From the NCBI GenBank assembly GCA_947497265.1, contig CANMFP010000002.1, forward strand, positions 558,001 to 622,000: DNA of 64,000 nucleotides, given 5' to 3'. Shown piece by piece: positions 53,716 to 61,965 of this stretch; position 1 is the stretch's first letter; every line of letters starts with the position of its first letter. The stretch comes from an uncultured Isoptericola sp. GTDB taxonomy: Bacteria; Actinomycetota; Actinomycetes; Actinomycetales; Cellulomonadaceae. Both the position numbers and the translations under genes were made by a program. The notes under the pieces were generated by a model, which saw nothing but the letters and a program-made list of their open reading frames with translations, was not told the origin of the DNA and did no database searches.

Positions 53716-53754
53716 GTGCCACAAGTCATGGGCCCAGGTCATGACCCGTGGCAC
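53716..53754. promoter_or_regulatory. Inverted repeat between the kinase and the ABC exporter
   Basis: GTGCCACAAGTCATG (53716-53730) and CATGACCCGTGGCAC (53740-53754) pair at 13 of 15 positions around a 9-nt centre. It lies midway in the 112-bp divergent spacer, upstream of both TAGCGT -10 boxes. It is the best candidate binding site of the response regulator at 51860. Confidence 0.6.
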
Positions 53755-53791
53755 GCGACCGCCGGTGCCCGGCGTCCCTAGCGTCGAGACC

Positions 53792-54526
53792 ATGACAGCG
53801 ATACGAGCGAGGAACCTGCGCAAGGAGTTCCGCCGTCGGGGGCGGACCACCGTGGCGCTGGACGACGTCAGCCTCCATGTCGAGGTCGGCGAGATCGTCG
53901 GGCTGCTGGGCCGCAACGGGGCCGGCAAGTCCACGACGGTCGACCTCATCAGCGGCCTGCGCACCCCCGACGCCGGCACGGTCCGGGTGCTGGACCACGC
54001 CCCCCGGACCGACCGCGCCAAGGTCCGTGGCGTCCTGGGCGTCCAGCTCCAGCAGCCCCGCCTGCACGACGCCCTGACGGTGCTCGAGCTCGTGCGGCTG
54101 CACCGCTCCTTCTACCCGACGGGCCGCGAACCCGACGAGCTCATCGAGGCCATGGGCCTGACCGGCAGCCGCCGTACCCGGTTCTCCGACCTCTCCGGCG
54201 GGCAGATGCAGCGCACCTCGATCGCCGTGGCACTGGTCGGCAACCCGCGGGTGGTGATCCTCGACGAGCTCACCACCGGCCTCGACCCCGAGGCCCGGCG
54301 CGGCATGCTCGACCTCGTCCGCGGCCTGCGCGACGACGGCACCACGGTGCTGCTGGTGAGCCACCACATGGACGAGGTCGAGAAGCTGTGCGACCGCGCC
54401 GTCGTCCTCGAGGCCGGCCGCGTCGTCGCCGCGAACACGCCGGCCGGCCTGGCCGCCGACGCCGGCCTGGCCCCGGACGCCGGGCTCGAAGAGGCGTACC
54501 TGACACTGACCGGAGGGACCCGATGA
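53792..54526 (+). CDS. ABC-2 type transporter ATPase
   Basis: 244 residues. Walker A GLLGRNGAGKSTT, Q-loop with VQLQQPRLHD, signature LSGGQMQR, Walker B RVVILDELTTGLDP and switch His VSHHMDE are all present, the standard drug-exporter type. ATG 53792 follows TAGCGT by 7 nt and begins the conserved domain; an in-frame GTG upstream is less likely. It overlaps the permease by 4 nt (ATGA). Confidence 0.92.
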   Translation: MTAIRARNLRKEFRRRGRTTVALDDVSLHVEVGEIVGLLGRNGAGKSTTVDLISGLRTPDAGTVRVLDHAPRTDRAKVRGVLGVQLQQPRLHDALTVLELVRLHRSFYPTGREPDELIEAMGLTGSRRTRFSDLSGGQMQRTSIAVALVGNPRVVILDELTTGLDPEARRGMLDLVRGLRDDGTTVLLVSHHMDEVEKLCDRAVVLEAGRVVAANTPAGLAADAGLAPDAGLEEAYLTLTGGTR

Positions 54527-55311
54527 CCGACACCCTGACCCCGTCCCTGCCCGAGGTGCGCCCCGGAGCCCGGGCGTGGCTGGCGATGACGGCCGCCGAG
54601 GCGAAGGTGGTCGCACGCGACACCGCCGGGCTCATCGTCCCCCTCGGCATGCCGACGCTCATCCTGGTCATGAACGGCATCAGCTTCGACACCGACGTCG
54701 TGATCCCCGGCACCGGCGGCCGCACGGCCCTCGACATCTTCGTGCTGCCCATCACCCTGGCCTTCGTGGTCGCCATGGTCGGCGTGGTCAACATGCCGAG
54801 CTTCCTGGCCGCCTACCGGCGCACCGGGATCCTGCGCCGCCTCGGCGTGACGCCCGCCTCCCCGGTGATGGTGCTGGTCGCCCAGGCGGTGGTCGGGATC
54901 GTGCAGATCCTGCTCGGCCTGGTGCTCACGCTGGGCGTCGCCTGGGTCGCGTTCGGCGCCCACCCGCCGGTGGACGGCTGGACGGCCGTCGCGGTGCTCG
55001 CCCTGACCGTCGCAGCCATGTACGGCGTCGGCATGCTCGTCGCCGCGATCGCGCCGACCCCGCAGTCGGCCGTGGCGATCGGCCTGGTCGCCTTCTTCGC
55101 GATGGCCGCGCTGGGCGGCATGTTCGGCCCCCGGGACAACCTGCCGGAGCCGCTCGCCGACGTCGGCGGGATGCTGCCCTTCGGCGCGGCGGTCGACGCG
55201 CTCGGGGCCGCCTGGGCGGGCGACGTCGTGCCCCTGTCCGCCGTCGCCGGGCTCGCTGTGGCGACCGTGGTCAGCAGCGCCCTGGCCGCGCTGTGGTTCC
55301 GGTGGGAGTGA
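54523..55311 (+). CDS. ABC-2 type transporter permease
   Basis: 262 residues, six predicted helices in the ABC2_membrane pattern: LGMPTLILVMNGISF after an N-terminal cytoplasmic segment, then LAAYRRTGILRRLGVTPASPVMVLVAQ (the conserved coupling loop) and PLGGMFGPRDNLPEPL-type extracellular region near helix 5-6. It works with the ATPase at 53792 and is regulated by the adjacent two-component system. Substrate unknown; typical of small exporters linked to DesK-like kinases. Confidence 0.88.
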   Translation: MTDTLTPSLPEVRPGARAWLAMTAAEAKVVARDTAGLIVPLGMPTLILVMNGISFDTDVVIPGTGGRTALDIFVLPITLAFVVAMVGVVNMPSFLAAYRRTGILRRLGVTPASPVMVLVAQAVVGIVQILLGLVLTLGVAWVAFGAHPPVDGWTAVAVLALTVAAMYGVGMLVAAIAPTPQSAVAIGLVAFFAMAALGGMFGPRDNLPEPLADVGGMLPFGAAVDALGAAWAGDVVPLSAVAGLAVATVVSSALAALWFRWE

Positions 55312-55354
55312 GCCCGGACCTGCGCGTCGGCCCGGTGCGCGGCAGCATGGGCGC

Positions 55355-57910
55355 ATGGCAGCAGCCGACGCGCCCCGGACCCGGCCCCAGACGGTCTCGG
55401 TCGACGGCCACCGGCTGCAGCTGACCAATCTGGGCAAGGTGCTCTACCCGGCGACGGGCACCACCAAGGGTGAGGTGCTGCACTACCTGTCTCAGGTGGC
55501 GCCCGCGCTCGTGGCGCACGCCGCGCACCGTCCGGCCACGCGCAAGCGGTGGCCGGACGGTGTCACCGGGCAGATGTTCTTCCAGAAGAACCTCGATGCC
55601 TCGACGCCCGAGTGGGTGCCGCGGCGCACCATGCGGCACACGTCCTCCACCAACGACTACGTGCTGGTCGACGACCTCGCCACGCTGACCTGGCTCGGGC
55701 AGACGGCCACGCTCGAGATCCACACCCCGCAGTGGCAGTTCGGTCGCACCGGTGCTCCGCTGGCCCCGGACCGTCTGGTCCTCGACCTCGACCCCGGGCC
55801 CGGGGCGGGCCTGGCCGAGTGCGCCGAGGTCGCCCGGCTGGCCCGCGACATCCTGGTCGGCATGAACCTCGAGCCGCTGCCCGTCACCAGCGGGTCCCAG
55901 GGCATCCACCTGTACTCGGCGCTCACGGCCGACCATGGCGAGCTGACGTCCGACGACGTCTCCGCCGTCGCGAAGGAGCTCGCACGCCACCTGGAGTCCG
56001 CCCATCCGGACCTCGTGGTCAGCGACATGAAGAAGTCGCTCCGGGCGGGCAAGGTGCTGGTCGACTGGTCGCAGAACAACGGGTCGAAGACGACGATCGC
56101 GCCCTATTCGCTGCGTGGCCGCGAGGAACCGACGGTGGCCGCACCCCGGACCTGGGACGAGCTCGACGACCCGGACCTGCGCCAGCTGGGCCACGCCGAG
56201 GTCCTCGAGCGGCTCGATCGCGACGGCGATCTCCTCGCTCCCCTGCTCACCGGCCACCTGTCCCGGCTCGAGCCCACGCCGGAACGCCTCGCGTCGTTCC
56301 AGCGGCTCGAGACGTACCGGTCCAAGCGCGACCCCGGCAAGACCCCGGAGCCGTTCGGCCCGGGTGCCGACCGCACGGACCCGCCCGGAGAGGCCGCGGG
56401 GACGACCGGACCGTCGTTCGTCATCCAGGAGCACCACGCCCGCCGCCTGCACTGGGACTTCCGGCTGGAGCACGACGGCGTGCTCGTGAGCTGGGCGCTG
56501 CCCAAGGGCGAACCGACCGACCCGGCCCAGAACCACCTGGCGGTGCAGACGGAGGACCACCCGCTGGAGTACGGCGGCTTCGAGGGGACGATCCCTGCCG
56601 GCGAGTACGGCGCCGGCGAGGTGACGATCTGGGACGCGGGCAGCTACGAGCTCGAGAAGTGGCGCGAGGGCAAGGAGGTCATCGTCACCCTGCACAGCGA
56701 GCGGCGGGGACGACGGCGTCTCGCCCTCATCCAGACGGGCGGGCGCGACGGCAGCGAGAGCTCCTGGCTCATCCACCGCACCAAGGACCAGCCCGACGAC
56801 GCGGGCGCACCGACGACCGGACCCGACGAGGTTGCGCCGTCGTCCACCACGGGGCGCGGATCGCCGGGCGCGCGCCTCGGCGCTCCACCACGCCCGATGC
56901 TCGCGACCACCGCCGCCCCCGCGGAGCTGACCAGGCTGGACACCGCCGAGTGGGCGTTCGAGGCCAAGTGGGACGGTTTCCGGGCCGTCGTGGAGGTGCT
57001 GCCCGGATCACCGGCTCGGGTGCGCCTCACCTCCCGCTCGGGCCGGGACCTCACGCCGACCTTCCCGGAGCTGGCCGCGATCGGCGAGATGGTGCCCGCC
57101 ACCGAGCTGCCCCTGGTGGTGGACGGCGAGATCGTGGCGCTCGACGCCACGGGGCGGCCGAGCTTCCGGCGCCTGCAGCAGCGGGCCAACCTGGTCAGGC
57201 CGCGCGACGTCGAACGGGCGCGCCGCGGCGTGGGCGTGGACCTCGTGCTCTTCGACGTGCTGCGCGTGGCGGGCGTCGACGTCACGGACCACACATACGA
57301 CGAGCGCCGCGAGATCCTGGCGCGGGTGATCGCCTCCCGCCGGCCGGTGCACGTGCCGGAGGCGCTGCCCGGTGACGCGTCCGAGGCGATGGCGGAGTCC
57401 CGGCGGCTCGGGCTCGAGGGTCTTGTCGCGAAGCGGCGTCGGTCCGGGTACACGACCTCTCGTCGGTCGCGCGACTGGCTCAAGCTGAAGCACGCGCACA
57501 CCCAGGAGGTCGTCGTGGTGGGTTGGCGCCCGCTGCACGCCGGGAGCGGCCGGGCCGACGTGCGCAACGTGGGATCGCTGCTGCTCGCCGTGCCGGTGCC
57601 CGTGCCCGACGGCGGGACGCGGCTGCGCTACGTCGGCAAGGTGGGCACGGGGTTCCGCGAGCGCGACCGTCGCGACCTCGCGGCCCGGCTCGCGGACCTG
57701 GAGCGCGACGACGCCCCGTTGGACGGCGTGCCGGCCTCGGAGGCGGCGCACGCCCGCTGGACGGAACCGACCCTGGTGGGAGAGGTCGAGTACGCCGACT
57801 GGACCGCTCGGCCGGACGACGTGGGTGCCGACGACGAGTCGCGGCTGCGGCACGCGGTGTGGCGCGGCTGGCGACCCGACAAGACCCCGCAGGACGTCAC
57901 CACGGAGTGA
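55355..57910 (+). CDS. ligD: Multifunctional NHEJ ligase LigD (Pol-PE-Lig)
   Basis: 851 residues in the mycobacterial domain order. Polymerase domain (~12-290): LTNLGKVLYPATG, LVLDLDPGPG (catalytic Asp pair) and VTSGSQGIHLYS. Phosphoesterase domain (~340-470): FVIQEHHARRLHWDFRLEHDGVL (His/Asp/Glu metal site). ATP ligase domain (~510-851): motif I EAKWDGFRA (Lys 538), VVDGEIVALD, GLVAKRR and a C-terminal OB fold with RYVGKVGTGF. Together with Ku it repairs double-strand breaks. ATG 55355 follows CAGCAT by 6 nt (leaderless). Ku lies 5.6 kb upstream on the other strand, so the two genes are linked but not an operon. Confidence 0.95.
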   Translation: MAAADAPRTRPQTVSVDGHRLQLTNLGKVLYPATGTTKGEVLHYLSQVAPALVAHAAHRPATRKRWPDGVTGQMFFQKNLDASTPEWVPRRTMRHTSSTNDYVLVDDLATLTWLGQTATLEIHTPQWQFGRTGAPLAPDRLVLDLDPGPGAGLAECAEVARLARDILVGMNLEPLPVTSGSQGIHLYSALTADHGELTSDDVSAVAKELARHLESAHPDLVVSDMKKSLRAGKVLVDWSQNNGSKTTIAPYSLRGREEPTVAAPRTWDELDDPDLRQLGHAEVLERLDRDGDLLAPLLTGHLSRLEPTPERLASFQRLETYRSKRDPGKTPEPFGPGADRTDPPGEAAGTTGPSFVIQEHHARRLHWDFRLEHDGVLVSWALPKGEPTDPAQNHLAVQTEDHPLEYGGFEGTIPAGEYGAGEVTIWDAGSYELEKWREGKEVIVTLHSERRGRRRLALIQTGGRDGSESSWLIHRTKDQPDDAGAPTTGPDEVAPSSTTGRGSPGARLGAPPRPMLATTAAPAELTRLDTAEWAFEAKWDGFRAVVEVLPGSPARVRLTSRSGRDLTPTFPELAAIGEMVPATELPLVVDGEIVALDATGRPSFRRLQQRANLVRPRDVERARRGVGVDLVLFDVLRVAGVDVTDHTYDERREILARVIASRRPVHVPEALPGDASEAMAESRRLGLEGLVAKRRRSGYTTSRRSRDWLKLKHAHTQEVVVVGWRPLHAGSGRADVRNVGSLLLAVPVPVPDGGTRLRYVGKVGTGFRERDRRDLAARLADLERDDAPLDGVPASEAAHARWTEPTLVGEVEYADWTARPDDVGADDESRLRHAVWRGWRPDKTPQDVTTE

Positions 57911-57933
57911 CACCGCCGTGGCCGTCCAACCGC

Positions 57934-58755
57934 TCAGCTCGACGCGGCCCTGCCGTGGCGCCAGTAGCCGAGGAACGTGATGTGCGTCTTCGGCATGCCC
58001 TCGGCCACGAGGTGGCGTCGCACGCCGGTGGCCAGCCCGGCCTCACCGGCCGCGTAGGCGGAGCCGACGCCGTCGGGCAGCGTGAGCCCGCACACCTCCG
58101 CGAGCGCGGCCTGCCCCGGTACGGCGTCCGCGCCGGTGGTCTCGTCGCGGGCGACCCAACGCACCTCGAGGCCGGCCGGCGCCCGGAAGTCCTGCTGGTC
58201 GTCCGCCGTCGGAACCTCGATGACGGCGGTGCCGCGGGCGTCGGCAGGCAGCGACTCGCAGATGCCGGCCACGGCCGGCAGTGCCGTCTCGTCACCCACG
58301 AGCAAGGTCCAGTCGTGGTCGTGCTGCGGGTCGTAGGAGGCGCCCTGGTCGAGCAGTCCGACGGTGTCGCCCGACCGTGCCGTCGTCGCAAAGTCTGCGG
58401 CCGGCCCGGTGCGGCCCTGCGCGTCGGCGTGGAGGACGAAGTCGACGTCGATCTCGCCCAGGTCGAGGCGTGCGGCGCGCACGGTGTAGTTGCGCACCCA
58501 GGGCCGCCGGGACTTCGGGGTGGCGAGGTACTGCAGGTACCAGCCCCACTCGGAGGAGCGGGTGGGCGGGCGCAGCACGTCCTGGCCGGGCCGCTGCAGG
58601 AACAGCCGGAACCACTGGTCGTACCCGAGTGCGGAGAACCGGTCGAGCCCGCCCAGCGTCACGCGCATCATGTGGGGCGTGACCTGCTTGGTGCGCACGA
58701 CCTCGGCGACGACGACCTGGGGATCGACCGGCTTGCGACCGTGGTGAGACGACAT
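57934..58755 (-). CDS. Siderophore-interacting (SIP) flavoprotein, ferric-siderophore reductase type
   Basis: 273 residues. FAD-binding domain: VVVAEVVRTKQVTPHMMRVTLGGLDRF near the N-terminus, then RNYTVRAARLDLGEIDVDFVLH (the R-x-YT FAD motif) and a second C-terminal SIP domain with DETALPAVAGICESLPAD and AGEAGLATGVRRHLV. Such SIP proteins reduce ferric siderophores in the cytoplasm. The leaderless -10 TAACCT lies inside an iron box (58761-58779), so iron represses it, presumably through an IdeR/DtxR protein encoded elsewhere. ATG 58755 begins SSHHGRKPVDPQ. Convergent with ligD. Confidence 0.88.
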   Translation of the reverse strand: MSSHHGRKPVDPQVVVAEVVRTKQVTPHMMRVTLGGLDRFSALGYDQWFRLFLQRPGQDVLRPPTRSSEWGWYLQYLATPKSRRPWVRNYTVRAARLDLGEIDVDFVLHADAQGRTGPAADFATTARSGDTVGLLDQGASYDPQHDHDWTLLVGDETALPAVAGICESLPADARGTAVIEVPTADDQQDFRAPAGLEVRWVARDETTGADAVPGQAALAEVCGLTLPDGVGSAYAAGEAGLATGVRRHLVAEGMPKTHITFLGYWRHGRAASS

Positions 58756-58760
58756 ACAGA

Positions 58761-58779
58761 TAAGGTTAGGCGAACCTCA
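58761..58779. promoter_or_regulatory. DtxR/IdeR iron box
   Basis: TAAGGTTAGGCGAACCTCA closely matches the 19-bp DtxR/IdeR consensus (TTAGGTTAGSCTAACCTAA). On the minus strand it contains the -10 box TAACCT (58768-58763) of the SIP gene, whose start codon is 7 nt further on, so a bound regulator would block the promoter. Confidence 0.8.
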
Positions 58780-58862
58780 TCCGTCAGGGAAGGGGCGTCC
58801 CGCCACGCGGACGCTCGACCGAGGTGCCCGGCGCCGCAGCCGTCGTCGGGCACGATGGGCCT

Positions 58863-59636
58863 GTGCGCCGGCCATCGCTCCCCGCCCTCGTCGTCCTGTC
58901 CTGCTGCCTGCTCGGAGCCTGCACGGCAGAGCCCGACGAGGCCGGGACCGAGGCGCCGTCGCCGGCCGCCGCGGCATCACCGAGCACCGGGCCACCGGCC
59001 GGCACCGCCGGACCTGCCGAGAGCACCTCGACGGAGGCGTCCTCCGCAGACACCGCCCTCACCGTCTCGGCGCCCGGCGAGAGCGGCCCCTCCGGCATCG
59101 AGGTGGTCCACGGGGACGACGGCGTGACCACGATCCGGACCGGCGCAGCCCCGGGCGCACCGGCCACGATCACGCTGGACTCCCCCGGCCGCCTGCGGGT
59201 GAACGCCGACTCCACCGTGACGATCCTGGACGACGACGGCGCCCCGGTCGCGGGCCTCTCGCGCGTCACCGGCGGCGCGCAACTCACCGCGGTCGACACC
59301 ACGACCGTGCACGTCGAGGCGTCGGAGGCGACCACCGCCGAGACGATGCTGGGCACCGAGGCCGTCGAGAGCACCGCCTGGGGCCAGCGCGAGGGCGGCC
59401 GGTCGCTCGCCGTCGCCCCCACCCGCTGGGCACGGTCCGCCGGCGAGGCCGGGACGGACCTCGTGTGGGCCGAGCTCGTCGCGGCAGATCCCGAGGTGGA
59501 CCAGCCCGGCATGCATGACCAGCTCGTCTGCCACTCGATCGGCGCGCCCGCCAAGGACACCTGGAACCTCGAACCGTGGCGGCCCGACGTCGGGCTCGTG
59601 GCCGTGCTGGCCGACCGCTGCAACCCCACGGACTAG
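58863..59636 (+). CDS. DUF2599 domain lipoprotein
   Basis: 257 residues. Lipobox LLGAC (Cys ~20) after a hydrophobic signal, a Ser/Thr/Pro/Ala-rich linker (~25-75), then a C-terminal DUF2599-like domain: RSLAVAPTRWARS, DLVWAELVAADPEVDQPGMHDQLVCHSIGAPAKDTWNLEPWRPD and ADRCNP. DUF2599 proteins are actinobacterial secreted or lipid-anchored proteins of unknown function; the two cysteines (LVCH and RCNP) could form a disulfide. GTG 58863 follows CACGAT by 6 nt (leaderless). Confidence 0.78.
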   Translation: MRRPSLPALVVLSCCLLGACTAEPDEAGTEAPSPAAAASPSTGPPAGTAGPAESTSTEASSADTALTVSAPGESGPSGIEVVHGDDGVTTIRTGAAPGAPATITLDSPGRLRVNADSTVTILDDDGAPVAGLSRVTGGAQLTAVDTTTVHVEASEATTAETMLGTEAVESTAWGQREGGRSLAVAPTRWARSAGEAGTDLVWAELVAADPEVDQPGMHDQLVCHSIGAPAKDTWNLEPWRPDVGLVAVLADRCNPTD

Positions 59637-59678
59637 GCACCCGGGCCGCAGGCTGCCGCTGTGCCGGGCCGCCGCACC

Positions 59679-60254
59679 TCAGCCGTAGACCGCTGGGTAG
59701 CCGATCGCACCGCGCAGCGACCTGTCGCCGGCGTCGTAGGACGAGAGCAGCCGCACCTGACCGGCCTCGGGCGGTGCCCAGTCGGGCAGCGTGAGACGGA
59801 TCCCGTGGGGACGCGCGTCCTCGAAGCCGAAGCGTCCGTAGTAGTGCGGACTCCCCTCGAGGACGACGTACGGCTCGCCCGCGCGGTCCGCCAGCTCGAG
59901 CACCGACCGGACCAGGGTGGCGCCCCGCCCGCGCCGCTGCCGGTCGGGAGCGACGGCCAGCGGAGTCAGCATCGCCACCGTCCGTGACCCTGCCGGCCCG
60001 GTCACGGTGCACCCGGTGACCATCACGAAGCCCGCGACGCTCCCGCTGGTCCGCTCAGCGGTCTCCGCGTCGATCGCCACGAGCGAGAGCTCCGGGCGGT
60101 AGATCCACGACGCGCGGATCCGTTCCACGCCGTCGGCCACCTCACCACCGTCGTCGAAGGCGGCGGTGAGCAGCGCACGGACGGCGGCGAAGTCTGCCGG
60201 CCGCTCCGGCCGGATCAACCCGGTCCCTCCGGCCGCGGGGGTCGCCGCAGTCAT
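59679..60254 (-). CDS. GNAT family N-acetyltransferase
   Basis: 191 residues. GNAT fold of the YhbS-like group: IRPERPADFAAVRALLTAAFDDGGEV at the start, VAMLTPLAVAPDRQRRGRGATLVRSVLELA (acetyl-CoA loop, Q/RRxG-x-G), and YVVLEGSPHYYGRFGFEDARPHGIRLTLPDWAPPEA. The ATG overlaps the stop of the upstream VOC gene (ATGA). Substrate unknown. Confidence 0.88.
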   Translation of the reverse strand: MTAATPAAGGTGLIRPERPADFAAVRALLTAAFDDGGEVADGVERIRASWIYRPELSLVAIDAETAERTSGSVAGFVMVTGCTVTGPAGSRTVAMLTPLAVAPDRQRRGRGATLVRSVLELADRAGEPYVVLEGSPHYYGRFGFEDARPHGIRLTLPDWAPPEAGQVRLLSSYDAGDRSLRGAIGYPAVYG

Positions 60255-60487
60255 CGGGCCTGACGTTCTGCCGCGGACCGCAGGACGCAGGACTCGTTGC
60301 CCTCGGGGTCCGCGAGCACCTGCCAGCCGCTCCCGGGCCCGATGCCGCGGTGGTCCGCGACCAGGGTCGCACCACGGCTCAGGAGGGCCTCGACGTCGTC
60401 GACGTAGCCGAGCGTCCTCTTCCACCATCGCGACAGCCCGTAGGCGTCGGCGCAGTCGATGACCAGGTTCGAGACGAGCGAGAGCAT
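60251..60487 (-). CDS. Truncated VOC/glyoxalase-like protein
   Basis: 78 residues. It begins LSLVSNLVIDCADAYGLSRWWKRTLG, the first strand-helix of a glyoxalase-like domain, and ends GSGWQVLADPEGNESCVLRSAAERQ, the usual last strands. The middle ~40-50 residues that family members (about 110-125 aa) carry between the ALG-like turn and the VDDVEALLSRGATLV helix are missing, without a frame change. ATG 60487 follows GAGGG. Its stop overlaps the GNAT start. An internal in-frame deletion is the simplest explanation; it is probably not an active enzyme. Confidence 0.65.
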   Translation of the reverse strand: MLSLVSNLVIDCADAYGLSRWWKRTLGYVDDVEALLSRGATLVADHRGIGPGSGWQVLADPEGNESCVLRSAAERQAR

Positions 60488-60532
60488 CCCTCGACCGTCC
60501 CACGGCGAGCGGCCGGGTGCACGGATTTTTCG

Positions 60533-61885
60533 TCAGCCCGCGGGCGCGGTCTCCCGCGGCCGGTCCCTGATCCCCACCAGGCTCACCAGGCCGCCGGCGA
60601 TCAGCAGCGCGGCCGTCACGACCAGGGCCCGGTGGAACGAGTCGACGTCGAGCACCCCGCCGAGGATGACGCCGGCGAACGCGATGACCACCAGGCCCGC
60701 GACCCGGGAGACGGCGTTGTTCACCGCCGAGGCGATCCCGGCGTCGGTGGGCGGCACGGCACCGAGGATCGCAGCCGTCAGCGGCGCGACCGTGATGGCG
60801 AGGCCGAGCCCGAAGACGAGGATCCCGGGGAGCACCTGGGTCAGATAGCTCGCGTCGGCGTCCATGGTGAGCATCAGCAGGAACCCGCCCCCGGCGACGA
60901 TCGGACCGATCGTCATGAACCACCGCGCCCCGAAGCGGCCCGCGAGCGCCCCGAAGCGGGTGGACAGCGCCAGCATCGCGAAGGTGATGGGCAGCTGCGC
61001 CACGCCGGCGGCCGTCGCGGAGTAGCCCGCGACCTGCTGCAGGAACAGCGTGAGCACGAACCCGCCGAAGGCGAGCGCCCCGTAGACGGCTGCGGTCGCG
61101 ATGTTGCCCCACGCGAAGTTGCGCACGGCGAACAACCGCATCGGCAGCATCGGGTCGGGCGCGCGGCGCTCGTAGAGGACGAACGCCACCAGCAGCACGA
61201 GGCCGACACCGGCGAGCGGCCATGTCTCCTCGATGAGCCCGTACACCGTGGCCCCGAGCCCGACGGCGGCGAGGGCAGCGCCGGGGACGTCGACGCGGCG
61301 GCCGCTCGTGGCCTCCGACGGCGGTACCGCCCGGAGCAGGTACAGGGTCACCGCGACGACGGGCACGTTGATCCAGAACACCCCGCGCCAGGAGACGAGG
61401 TCGACGAGCCCGCCCCCGACGAACGGTCCGACGATCATGGCGGTGCCGGTCCAGGCGGTCCAGGCCCCGATGGCCCTGCCCTGCGCCTGGCCCTCGAACG
61501 TCGAGATGATGAGCGCCAGGGAGCTCGGTACGAGCATCGCTCCGGCGACCCCCTGCAGCAGCCGGGCACCCACGAGCACCGCACCGGTGGGTGCCACCGC
61601 GCACAGCACGGAGGCGACGGCGAAGCCCAGGAGGCCGACGAGGAGCACCTGACGGCGTCCGTGCACGTCCGAGAGCGAGCCGGCGGCGAGGATGAGGGCG
61701 CCGAGGGTCACGAGGTAGCCGTCGACCACCCATTGCTGGAGCGTCAGTCCCGCCTCCCCGGGCCCCCCGAGCTCGTCGGCGATCGCGGGCAGCGCGACGT
61801 TGACGACGGTCCCGTCGAGGAACGAGACGAAGGACGCCAGGATCGCCACGAGAAGTACGCGTCGCTGCGTCGGCGTGGTGGTCAC
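60533..61885 (-). CDS. MFS drug exporter, DHA2-type (second)
   Basis: 450 residues, about 14 helices. LASFVSFLDGTVVNVALPAIADEL (DHA2 helix 1 signature), LSDVHGRRQVLL (motif A) and GTAMIVGPFVGGGLVDLVSWRGVFWINVPV (motif C) are clear. A multidrug exporter of the EmrB/QacA class. GTG 61885 is chosen over GTG 61894 because TAGCGT ends 7 nt before it, giving a leaderless start at TTTPTQRR. No regulator is adjacent. Confidence 0.86.
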   Translation of the reverse strand: MTTTPTQRRVLLVAILASFVSFLDGTVVNVALPAIADELGGPGEAGLTLQQWVVDGYLVTLGALILAAGSLSDVHGRRQVLLVGLLGFAVASVLCAVAPTGAVLVGARLLQGVAGAMLVPSSLALIISTFEGQAQGRAIGAWTAWTGTAMIVGPFVGGGLVDLVSWRGVFWINVPVVAVTLYLLRAVPPSEATSGRRVDVPGAALAAVGLGATVYGLIEETWPLAGVGLVLLVAFVLYERRAPDPMLPMRLFAVRNFAWGNIATAAVYGALAFGGFVLTLFLQQVAGYSATAAGVAQLPITFAMLALSTRFGALAGRFGARWFMTIGPIVAGGGFLLMLTMDADASYLTQVLPGILVFGLGLAITVAPLTAAILGAVPPTDAGIASAVNNAVSRVAGLVVIAFAGVILGGVLDVDSFHRALVVTAALLIAGGLVSLVGIRDRPRETAPAG

Positions 61886-61965
61886 GCGCTTCACGCTACG
61901 ACCGCCCGGCGGTCCTGACCAGCCGCACCCGGAGATCGGGGGCGCCGGGTGGGTAGCGTGGGTCC

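Noticed and set aside
46686-61894. The many exporters and resistance-like genes as a resistance island
   Set aside because: Each is a separate, ordinary unit with its own regulator or promoter; base composition is uniform and no mobile element or att-like repeat is seen.
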